Under the pieces are notes generated by a model, which worked only from the letters and a program-made list of their open reading frames with translations, ran no database searches and was not told where the DNA came from. The position numbers and the translations under genes were made by a program. A stretch of 64,000 nucleotides of DNA from an uncultured Bacteroidia bacterium (GTDB taxonomy: Bacteria; Bacteroidota; Bacteroidia; NS11-12g; UBA9320). Positions 28,701-35,783 of the stretch are shown in pieces (position 1 is the stretch's first letter; the number at the start of each line of letters is the position of its first letter). The stretch covers positions 62,001-126,000 of the forward strand of contig CAJQIC010000020.1 in assembly GCA_905478335.1 (NCBI GenBank). The letters run 5' to 3'.

Positions 28701-29946
28701 AAACCCACCACACACGACCTTATCAGCGTACGGATTATTACAATTTAGTTTGACGAGGGAACTGGGATTGACCATTGATGAAAAAATGTTTAACAGGAAT
28801 TTAGACTGGTTACTCTCTCGAAGAGACGACAAAGGGGGGTTCCAATTTCATAGAGGTAAGTACGGATTTTCAAGTTCTAATTATCAAACAAACAACGCTT
28901 ACGTAACGTGGGTACTTTCAAGACTTAAAAAAACGGGCATCAAGAGCGAAATTGAGGCCATCGAACGTGACGTTGAGAATGAATTTGATGCATACAAGCT
29001 GGCATTGCTGGCAGGCATTTATGCCAATACCGGAAACACTGATGCCGCCCGTAATACGTTGAAAAAACTCCAAACGCATTTTAAAAAGCATGAATACGCT
29101 GGGTTTAAAACTGCGGGCTCTATTATGTACTCAGGAGGTCGGTCGATTGATGTGGAAATTATGGCACTGACCTTATTAGCGGCAAACGCAGTGAACAAAA
29201 AACCTGAGGTATTTGAAAACACCTTAATCGATCAGATTATGGGGTCTCAAAACGGTTATGGTTTTGGTAATACACAAGCTACCGCATTGGCCTTGGAGGC
29301 TTTGAGTAACTATTTAGGGTATTTTCAGTCGAAAGACAAAAATCAATCTTATACCGTTTGGTTAGATGGAAAAATGATACTTGAACTTGCTACTTCCGAC
29401 AGCAAACAACGTCATAAATCGTTGATGGTGGCAGAGGGATTGTTGAAAACAGGTAAACATACGGTGCAAGTGAAATGTGGTTTAGCCAAACAGTTGCCAT
29501 TCTCCTTTGAGTTTAAGTGGCTAGAGCAAGTAGACAAAGTGGAGCATCCAGAGCTTGTGTTAGACTATACTTTTAGCAAAAATGAAATAACGCAGTCAGA
29601 CGAAATTTTTGCCTCAATAGAATTGACCAACAGAACGAATCAGGATAAGCCGCAAACTGTCGCGGTAATTAAGATTCCGTCAGGTTTGTCCTTCAGTATG
29701 GAGGAATTAAGGTATTTGAAAAAAGAAGGGCTGTATGATTATTTCGAATCTAGTAAAGACGAGTTGGTTTTTTACTTTCTTGGCCTCGAAGCGAACGCCA
29801 CCAAAACCATTCCACTTAGTTTAAAGCCTGTAATCAATGGACGGTTTGCCCCAGCAGAAAGCTACGTGTATCAATACTATACACCAGAAATTAGAAGTTC
29901 GGTATTGGCTGAACCAGTAAGAATTAGACCAGAGATTAAGCAATGA
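25705..29946 (+). CDS. alpha-2-macroglobulin-like protein with thioester motif
   Basis: The 1413-residue product has a signal peptide (ends near SSFADG) and no lipobox. The N-terminal MG domains begin with the MG2-type VYVTTDRHVYTPGERLSF. A carboxypeptidase-like linker lies around KVRIKNTSYVTETDSLGRF (residue ~550). A2M-family text such as TWGYAQPF and EANGEAVLKFYAP-like strands appears in mid-protein. The thioester site GGCFEQ is intact (C944, Q947), followed by an alpha/alpha-toroid thioester domain (GFEWYGRNPP, HTTLSAYGLLQF, RRDDKGGFQFH). Bacterial A2Ms trap attacking proteases covalently. No T9SS sorting domain is seen, so it is probably periplasmic or outer-membrane associated. It overlaps the next gene by ATGA, unlike the common A2M/PbpC pairing. 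Confidence 0.85.
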   Translation: MRLPNNIRMIIMLVMIGLSGAASSFADGYVESEKVYVTTDRHVYTPGERLSFSVFVVDEGHKVQKESAMVKVLLVDGKEQAIDSVVAHVLNGRFSYFFMLPKNGGIYRIKASTRWQLNELKPQQFQKEIFVQQVIQKKFFIAQSFTKTNYIQGDSITTRIRFTKRGDEPIAGANFSATLLVDGQPESTVYDVANNVGKATITMVLPQRNFKSAYVKISSNYQGNSEYVTGRIPIQNCKMNMVAHTESGLEYLVAGMKNRLVIESFDSKGNPKDISGYIETADGKRIKGFTSFHKGMAEIIFTPKPNTQYVIVSASAESKVFLPKVQSNKPYLKVYSRSGNLIMESTSTQADVIQVSVSGNGKVFLNKTITPQPNQMTSKVQISQSSLPAGVYGIQFKTKEGEILGRRLFINRPNSIDVTIETNKDQVSLGQEVTVKINTNKEKASFAIRAISEQVYKQMKDRSHSIVSWMYLGSEILSEIEKPTFYFDESESNSYKALEALGIVKRNAWRRDYETGMVIKKKGDLYERRAAYLGGTVYKYYPHLPNLKGIKVRIKNTSYVTETDSLGRFKFSGLPGHIIANSPVLIVSKGTERMEYPVHNGYNYYNHEFSESVNNSALGTSDAVLRKMLIPESIKTILKYKLLGQRYVPGIVDVERSVMASSRVSSNYSIDAMRISPMQETLSQILVYTWDFGEVDGNYTLMQDQTWGYAQPFGVSLTYRSNPNYKSYPGPIRLSNNTTYWYGEAKSGENGEAVLKFYAPIKNDGVIIFCEGVTASGKIFVCSTSIKVQDEIEVFSNIPTNLTVGDFADVNLEFINHGRQQQTVTYTTYLNGENETNSISLEGGTSKNVVFNLTTSPSIKEIQFQYTYQFQSIQRNSAQHVIPVLVKGHHREQVLGGTETSKAVDFEVNNVIPGTAQIQLSVLNDFVDMLEVTSKRMIRQPGGCFEQVSSSNYPNLLALKVLQQNARYVATDLIGKIQSGYARLAAYETPSNGFEWYGRNPPHTTLSAYGLLQFSLTRELGLTIDEKMFNRNLDWLLSRRDDKGGFQFHRGKYGFSSSNYQTNNAYVTWVLSRLKKTGIKSEIEAIERDVENEFDAYKLALLAGIYANTGNTDAARNTLKKLQTHFKKHEYAGFKTAGSIMYSGGRSIDVEIMALTLLAANAVNKKPEVFENTLIDQIMGSQNGYGFGNTQATALALEALSNYLGYFQSKDKNQSYTVWLDGKMILELATSDSKQRHKSLMVAEGLLKTGKHTVQVKCGLAKQLPFSFEFKWLEQVDKVEHPELVLDYTFSKNEITQSDEIFASIELTNRTNQDKPQTVAVIKIPSGLSFSMEELRYLKKEGLYDYFESSKDELVFYFLGLEANATKTIPLSLKPVINGRFAPAESYVYQYYTPEIRSSVLAEPVRIRPEIKQ

Positions 29947-31709
29947 GAATAAGAGCCATATATACCAGTTTGTTGATTTTTATCGGTCAAGGAGTTCAAG
30001 CACAAAACCTTGGAAATTCCAGCTTTTTGAAATATGGGTTTACGGCAAATCAAAACGCGTCAGATGTGACGTTTCATGGATTTCAGTTGACAAATTCTGC
30101 GTCGAAAATGTTCGTACTTAAACATTTGCCAACCAATACTTTTGCTTCAGGAGCCTCGTTTATGCCAGTTACTGATTTTGGAGCAGCAGAGTCTTCAGGA
30201 GAAATTGTAAAAGTAAATAGTCCGAAAATGCCTTCGGGAATTTCCTTGGGATTTGAACGCACTGGCAATGACAGACACCAAGGGTTTTTGACATTCAACT
30301 CACGAATTAAAATAAAAAAGGCACCAAAGCTCAGATTAAATGGGTACGTCATTTATGGCAATCAATCATTCGAAGACGATCGAACTACAAGTGCCTGGAA
30401 ACGGAATGACAAAAACACAAACGCGTATGCTAAATTATCTTCTCACGATTATAATGCGAAGCATAGATTTAGTTTAGAGGGTCTCTGGGTCAAAAATCGC
30501 GGTACCATAACTGAACGATTCGAAACACAAAAAGTAGATGATTCTGAAATTGATGGAGACGTTTTAATGGCCAAATTGAAGTGGCTACTGAAGCATTCGG
30601 TAAACCATACCTTAATTACCGAATTAATAAGTGAAAACTTTACTTTGGACGGAAGGCAAACGCTGGCCTTATCTGATGACAAGACTTTGCGCGTGACCAA
30701 TACTAAACTTCAAGTATTGGGCGAAATAAAACGCCAAAAAACAAAGTTTCGAAATACAATATTATTCGCTGACAATCAGCAGTTTGTATCCAGCAGGGGT
30801 GCTACTAATGACAAAGTGAATTACACCTTAGGCATGTGGCAAACCCAAGTAAACCATCTTACCAAGCCGAACGGGTTGGGTTTAAGCTATTCACATAATG
30901 TAGGTTACCATAGTACAAGCGGGATGATTTTCAATCCAGGGGTGAAATTTTTTAAAAACGTGCATAATTTCAAGTTTGACGTCGGATTAAAACAAGTGTC
31001 GAGAACGCCCTCATTGATAACCGAATTTAGTACATTTTTTAATGATGAAATTGCGGATAATGTAACGTCAAGACAAGAAAAACTAACCAAGATTTTTGCG
31101 TCTTCAAAATTTGAATTTGCGAGCACCATGTTTATCGTATTTAAATATGTCCAAACATCATCAAACAATAAATGGTTGTACGACTTGGAGACGAATACCT
31201 TAAACCAGCAAAAAATAAAGTACAGTACTTTTTACTTAAAATTATATAAGAATTTTAATAGAAGATCTAGGTTTATGTTTTTATATCGGAACATAACACC
31301 AGAGACCAATACTGCTAAAATATTTGCTGAGCACTTGATAACTGGCAACATGGAATATCGAATATTCAATCAGTCAAAACGTGTTTTTAAAAGATATCGC
31401 CGGTTCAATTTTTCAGTTGATTTGAAATCAACTTATATGACTCAGCACAATTTGCCATTTGAACGCAATGGAGCACAAGCTGTGCACAAGGGTGGTGTAT
31501 TTGCCGATAGTCACTTAAAATTAAGACTAGGGAAAGACTATTCGTACTATCGAAACACATTGAAGCCATTGCGACTGCGTTCCACTATTATCAGGTTAGG
31601 GGTTAATAATTTGCTCAATACACGTGCAACTATTCAGCCTATTGAAGCCAACAACCTTAAGCCAATATTGCCTCGGCAGGTGTATTCGTCAATTACTTTT
31701 GAGATTTAA
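29943..31709 (+). CDS. outer-membrane beta-barrel protein coupled to the A2M-like gene
   Basis: The 588-residue product has a signal peptide (MRIRAIYTSLLIFIGQGVQAQ). It is followed by alternating amphipathic strands rich in Tyr, Phe and Asn, with TonB-dependent-receptor-like barrel text near the end (RLGVNNLLNTRATIQP, then LPRQVYSSITFEI). There is no plug or TonB box, so it is not a standard TonB-dependent receptor. Its ATG overlaps the TGA of the A2M-like gene, indicating translational coupling. It could anchor or present the A2M protein, which is an inference. Its last 17 bases overlap the convergent lipoprotein gene. Confidence 0.7.
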   Translation: MRIRAIYTSLLIFIGQGVQAQNLGNSSFLKYGFTANQNASDVTFHGFQLTNSASKMFVLKHLPTNTFASGASFMPVTDFGAAESSGEIVKVNSPKMPSGISLGFERTGNDRHQGFLTFNSRIKIKKAPKLRLNGYVIYGNQSFEDDRTTSAWKRNDKNTNAYAKLSSHDYNAKHRFSLEGLWVKNRGTITERFETQKVDDSEIDGDVLMAKLKWLLKHSVNHTLITELISENFTLDGRQTLALSDDKTLRVTNTKLQVLGEIKRQKTKFRNTILFADNQQFVSSRGATNDKVNYTLGMWQTQVNHLTKPNGLGLSYSHNVGYHSTSGMIFNPGVKFFKNVHNFKFDVGLKQVSRTPSLITEFSTFFNDEIADNVTSRQEKLTKIFASSKFEFASTMFIVFKYVQTSSNNKWLYDLETNTLNQQKIKYSTFYLKLYKNFNRRSRFMFLYRNITPETNTAKIFAEHLITGNMEYRIFNQSKRVFKRYRRFNFSVDLKSTYMTQHNLPFERNGAQAVHKGGVFADSHLKLRLGKDYSYYRNTLKPLRLRSTIIRLGVNNLLNTRATIQPIEANNLKPILPRQVYSSITFEI

Positions 31710-32283
31710 CCATCTCTGGGTTGTCGGTTAAACTTTCGTTTAAGGTCTCCACTTTTTGATTCAGTTTTTTCAATTTATCAATGAACGCGTTTTGGTCGTT
31801 CAAGTCCGGTTTAGTATTGGTTAAGTACTGATTAAACTGATGATGGCTAACTAGTAATTTCATCATATGAATAGTATTATTCATTAGCCTCATTTGATCG
31901 TTTTTAGTGTCCTCAGCGGTATTAAATTTTGTTACATTTTTTTCATATTTCTTTTCTTCCTGTGTCAAGTAGTTAATCCACAATTCTTTGCTAGCGGTAT
32001 CGAAACGATTGACATAATATCGGGCTTCTGACCAATATTGCTTCGCAAATCGGTCGTAATCCGTCCATGCATTTGAAGCGTCAGATTTTGTGTTTTGTAA
32101 CTTTTGGTACTCGGTGAACAGGTCTTCTACGTTTTCGTGCTCATCGATATAGTCGACAAATAGTTTCTCTATGATTGAGGTCTTACCATCGCGGCTATAA
32201 CTTGAGGAAATGCTCTTTTTGTTTCCGCACGTGCTTATTTGAATTAACGAAGCACAACAAATTGTTAGAATGATTTTTTTCAT
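31693..32283 (-). CDS. small probable lipoprotein of unknown function
   Basis: The product is 196 residues from ATG 32283. The ORF runs to 32313, but the first ten residues would precede the signal peptide. The signal MKKIILTICCASLIQIST ends at a cysteine followed by GNKKS, an imperfect lipobox. The rest is helical and polar (SEARYYVNRFDTASKELWINYL, in parts YYVNRF and ELWINYL), with no motif I recognise. It is convergent with the barrel gene and overlaps it by 17 bases. Confidence 0.6.
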   Translation of the reverse strand: MKKIILTICCASLIQISTCGNKKSISSSYSRDGKTSIIEKLFVDYIDEHENVEDLFTEYQKLQNTKSDASNAWTDYDRFAKQYWSEARYYVNRFDTASKELWINYLTQEEKKYEKNVTKFNTAEDTKNDQMRLMNNTIHMMKLLVSHHQFNQYLTNTKPDLNDQNAFIDKLKKLNQKVETLNESLTDNPEMVKSQK

Positions 32284-32383
32284 TTTTTGTTCTAAGGTAG
32301 GGCTGCTGTGCACTCGAAATGACTCAAATTAGTAACCGATAAGTATGAATTAGACATCGAGGATATAGTACCGTTAAACGTTA

Positions 32384-32423
32384 CACGTATACTTAGTTAA
32401 CGCAGGCACGCGTTGAGTATGTG
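32384..32423. repeat. interrupted palindrome upstream of the TPR-kinase gene
   Basis: Nested arms CAC/GTG, ATACT (32389-32393)/AGTAT (32416-32420) and AACGC (32399-32403)/GCGTT (32410-32414) surround the loop AGGCAC. It lies about 25-65 bases upstream of the -7 match at 32449-32456, where an activator such as the LytTR protein could bind. Confidence 0.35.
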
Positions 32424-32448
32424 AAACCCCAATTGGTATTCATTCGAT

Positions 32449-32456
32449 TACATTTG
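32449..32456 (+). promoter_or_regulatory. candidate -7 element for the kinase/LytTR operon
   Basis: TACATTTG matches TANNTTTG, 18 bases before the ATG at 32475. No consensus -33 TTTG is present at 19-21 bases, consistent with a promoter that needs an activator. Confidence 0.45.
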
Positions 32457-32474
32457 TATCAACGGGGATCTTAA

Positions 32475-34460
32475 ATGTTTAAATACATAGTTGTCATATA
32501 TCTTTTGGTTGTTGGTTGCTTCAATGGCTTTGGTCAATCTCAAGATCAAACGATCCAAGCGATTGAGGAAAAACAGGCACAAGAAACGGTGATGTACCAA
32601 TTGGTCAATGAGTCCAATGTGTTGTTAAAAGACTCTAACGTGAACAGTGCGTTGTCTAAAATTCAAAAAGCGCTGGAAATCAGCTATGAAATAGAAAACA
32701 ATAGAGGAGAGGCGTTTAGCTATCATACCTTGGGCAGTATTCAATACCGCAAACAGAATTACAAAGAAGCCATAACCTATTTTCAAAAGGCTTATACCTT
32801 GTTCAAGCAATTGCAAGATCAAAACGCGTTGTATAATTCTTTGAGATATTTATGCCAATCGTTTGAGGCGAATAATCAATTTGAAACGGCTATAATAAAA
32901 TATTCAGAATACCTCAAAATGGCTCAGACCAGAGGTATTTCAGCCGATGAGTTATTTGCGAAAGAGTCACTTGGGCGTGTCCACTTTAATCACAAACAGT
33001 TTGGTTCGTCAAATGGATTTTATCAGCAACTACTCGTAGCCTATAAGTCGGCTGGAGAGACAGATAAGATTAGCCAAACGTACGATAATATAGGCAAGTG
33101 TTACGCCGGTCTAAAAGACACTACAAACGCACTGAAGTACTTTGAACTTGCTGGCACGCTTGGAGATTCATATACCTCTGACGACGCGCAACTGCAGTCT
33201 TGGCAAAGTGTAGGGCGGTCTTACAACTCAATAGGTGAGTACGATAAAAGTGTTGAGTATGAAAAGAAGGCCAAGAAAATCAATAAGAGTCGCAACGATT
33301 ATAGGGGCATGCTGTCGAACAATGCCAATATTGCAAACGACTATATCTTTATGAATCGGGCTGATGAAGCGATACCGTTTCTAAAAGAAAATATTGATTT
33401 ATCTGAAGGTCAAGGCGAATTGAAAAGTACAGGGGAGACATATAAGGCTCTGTCGGATGCCTACGCCCAAATGGGGAAGATTGATGCGGCTAAAAAAAGC
33501 TTTGATACCTATGTGGAAGTTCAGGAGCAATTGTTGTCTGAACGGGAGGCCACAGTCATTGCGTTAGAGGCAGAAAATCAAGTTTTTACGGAGAAAGAAA
33601 AACAAATTGAGTTTTTAATTCGAGATAAGGAATTGGATGCTGAGAAAATTGACATACTTCAAAGCAAGCAACAACTCGAGGCTGAAAAGGCTGCTGCTCA
33701 GAAAAACATTAATTACATACTTGTCGGCTTGATGGTATTGTTGCTGGTCGGATTGGCCTTCTTTTACAGAAGCTCAAGGCAAAAGCAGCTTGCCAACAAA
33801 CTTTTATCCATTCGATCGTTGCGGAGTCAAATGAACCCGCATTTCATTTTCAATTCATTGAATTCTGTCAATAGTTTTATATCGAAAAGTGATGAGCGGA
33901 GCGCAAATAAATATTTGTCTGAATTTGCCAGGTTGATGAGGACGGTGCTTGAGCACAGTAAACAGGATTTTGTTCCACTTTCTGCTGAGATTGAGGTACT
34001 TGAAAGGTATTTAAGTTTAGAGCATATAAGATTCGAGAATCAGTTCGACTATACCTTTACTGTTAATGGTAATATTGATGTTGAACGTATCGTCATTCCG
34101 CCAATGCTTGTACAACCCTATATAGAAAACGCCATTTGGCATGGATTGAGATATAATCAAGAGAAGGGCAGTTTACTCGTACATTTTAGAGCTCATGGAG
34201 ATGAGTCCCTTAAAATTACGATTCAAGACAATGGAATTGGTAGAGCTGAAAGTAAACGGATCAAAACTAAGAATCAGAAACAAGGGAAATCAACTGGGCT
34301 TAAAAATACAGCCTCGCGTCTTAAATTGCTGAACGACGTTCACAAGGTTGAAATCATTTGTGCAATAACGGATTTAAACAGTGATGGAACTGGAACCGTT
34401 GTTGAAATAGAATTACCATATATAGATGTTGACGATAATAAAATAGTTGAAATTGAGTAA
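32475..34460 (+). CDS. TPR-repeat sensor histidine kinase (LytS/YpdA-type His_kinase)
   Basis: The 661-residue product has a signal peptide (ends GFGQS). Residues ~40-390 hold tandem TPRs (AISYHTLGSIQYRKQNYKEAITYF-like units). A coiled coil leads into one membrane helix (residues ~412-434, ILVGLMVLLLVGLAFFY). The cytoplasmic His_kinase domain carries RSQMNPHFIFNSLNS with the phosphorylated His near residue 455. An HATPase region follows with PPMLVQPYIENAIWHGL and QDNGIGRAES. It overlaps the LytTR regulator gene by 14 bases, so they form a cognate pair. The extracytoplasmic TPR domain suggests sensing of a protein or peptide partner. Confidence 0.92.
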   Translation: MFKYIVVIYLLVVGCFNGFGQSQDQTIQAIEEKQAQETVMYQLVNESNVLLKDSNVNSALSKIQKALEISYEIENNRGEAFSYHTLGSIQYRKQNYKEAITYFQKAYTLFKQLQDQNALYNSLRYLCQSFEANNQFETAIIKYSEYLKMAQTRGISADELFAKESLGRVHFNHKQFGSSNGFYQQLLVAYKSAGETDKISQTYDNIGKCYAGLKDTTNALKYFELAGTLGDSYTSDDAQLQSWQSVGRSYNSIGEYDKSVEYEKKAKKINKSRNDYRGMLSNNANIANDYIFMNRADEAIPFLKENIDLSEGQGELKSTGETYKALSDAYAQMGKIDAAKKSFDTYVEVQEQLLSEREATVIALEAENQVFTEKEKQIEFLIRDKELDAEKIDILQSKQQLEAEKAAAQKNINYILVGLMVLLLVGLAFFYRSSRQKQLANKLLSIRSLRSQMNPHFIFNSLNSVNSFISKSDERSANKYLSEFARLMRTVLEHSKQDFVPLSAEIEVLERYLSLEHIRFENQFDYTFTVNGNIDVERIVIPPMLVQPYIENAIWHGLRYNQEKGSLLVHFRAHGDESLKITIQDNGIGRAESKRIKTKNQKQGKSTGLKNTASRLKLLNDVHKVEIICAITDLNSDGTGTVVEIELPYIDVDDNKIVEIE

Positions 34461-35205
34461 GTTAAGGGCGCTAATAATCGAAGATGAACAAGCGAGTAGA
34501 GAAACACTCGCAAATTATTTATCTAAATACTGCGAAAGGGTATCTGTTGTCGGTATGGCTGAAAATATCGCGATAGGTCAGGAGCTTATAGCCGAACACA
34601 ATCCAGACATTGTTTTCTTAGACGTAGAAATGCCATATGGCAATGGGTTTGATTTATTGGAGCAGCTTGAGTCTATCGATTTTGAACTCATTTTTGTGAC
34701 TGCGTTTAGTAACTACGCATTAAAAGCGTTGAATATGAGTGCTTCATATTACCTATTAAAGCCAATTGATATTGATGAATTGATTACAGCGGTGGACAAA
34801 GTTTGTGCGCGCATTGAGCAAAAGGAAGACATACGATCTGGTCAAATTCTAAAAAATAATTTGCATGTTGAGGCGCACCGTTTGAAACGGATTGTTTTGC
34901 CTGAAATGGAGGGTTTTGAAGTAGCACAATTGAAAGACATTGTTTACTGCAAAGCCAACGACAATCTTACTGACTTCGTTTTTGTAGATGGTAGAAAAAA
35001 AACGATTTGTAAAACACTAAAACATTTCGAAGAAGTTTTATCAGAATCTGGATTTTTCAGGATTCATAAAAGCTATCTTCTTAATATGGAGCATGTAAAG
35101 GGGTATAAGCGTGGTAAAGGGGGATACGCCGAGCTAAGTAACGGAGAAGAGCTTGAAATCGCTGTAAGAAGAAAAGGAGACTTTCTGCAACAGTTTGTTG
35201 GCTAA
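34447..35205 (+). CDS. LytTR-family response regulator
   Basis: The 252-residue product has a receiver domain with the acidic pair in IIEDE and the phospho-acceptor Asp at about residue 59 (VFLDVEMP). The LytTR DNA-binding domain begins near residue 145 (KRIVLPEMEGFEV, then FFRIHKSYLLNMEHVKGY). No ATG is available near the start, so translation begins at TTG 34447 or TTG 34453, both inside the kinase gene. It is the partner of the upstream TPR kinase, and its target is unknown. Its TAA overlaps the stop of the convergent gene. Confidence 0.93.
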   Translation: MKLSKLRALIIEDEQASRETLANYLSKYCERVSVVGMAENIAIGQELIAEHNPDIVFLDVEMPYGNGFDLLEQLESIDFELIFVTAFSNYALKALNMSASYYLLKPIDIDELITAVDKVCARIEQKEDIRSGQILKNNLHVEAHRLKRIVLPEMEGFEVAQLKDIVYCKANDNLTDFVFVDGRKKTICKTLKHFEEVLSESGFFRIHKSYLLNMEHVKGYKRGKGGYAELSNGEELEIAVRRKGDFLQQFVG

Positions 35206-35699
35206 TACTGCATTTCTTCCATTGGCATCTCAAGTGGTTTTCCACTCCTAACCAGTTTCATTTCTCGAACTAACTTAATGCACACAGGCACATTTGTAAA
35301 TACCAAAGTGTCTTGGCTCAATACCGTTGTTTCGCCCATACGTTGACTCGTTGAACTAAACTCCAAGTTTTTGTTGGCCATATTGTAAGACCAAGTGCCT
35401 TGAACAAATCCACTTGCACAAGAATCACTTCTTAGTGTGAAAGTATTGTCGTCAAACAAGTCCAAACTGGCCATGCCCTGTACGTAGGTGTCGCCCTCAT
35501 AATTGCCGACAAATGGCCTTTCTTTAATGAAATGAAATAGGGATGTAGCAGAATAAAGTAGCACAGGGAACAATCCAAACACGATACCAAGTATCACAAA
35601 ATTGCGACGTAATTTAGCACGTCGCCTGTATGCGACCGACAAAACGAACCAGATGATTCCTAAAGCGATGCAACATAAAAGGACAAATCGATAATCCAT
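35202..35699 (-). CDS. small membrane protein with C-terminal beta domain, unknown
   Basis: The product is 165 residues from ATG 35699. An ATG at 35729 would give 175 residues; neither is favoured by a clear ribosome site. Two transmembrane helices (VLLCCIALGIIWFVLSV and FVILGIVFGLFPVLLYSA) flank a very basic loop (RRRAKLRRN). The remaining ~100 residues look like a small beta-barrel of the lipocalin-like type (VGNYEGDTYVQG, LDLFDDNTFTLRSD, GTWSYN). I cannot assign a family. Its stop overlaps that of the LytTR gene. Confidence 0.6.
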   Translation of the reverse strand: MDYRFVLLCCIALGIIWFVLSVAYRRRAKLRRNFVILGIVFGLFPVLLYSATSLFHFIKERPFVGNYEGDTYVQGMASLDLFDDNTFTLRSDSCASGFVQGTWSYNMANKNLEFSSTSQRMGETTVLSQDTLVFTNVPVCIKLVREMKLVRSGKPLEMPMEEMQY

Positions 35700-35783
35700 G
35701 TAATTCTGATTGAACCGCAAACTTAGCATTTTGGATTGTAGAATATTCTTAAATAGTCGATTGAAAATGCATTTATTTGTTTT

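Noticed and set aside
31693-31709. 17-base overlap of convergent genes as a possible sequencing error
   Set aside because: Both frames end normally, and small convergent overlaps are common in this window.
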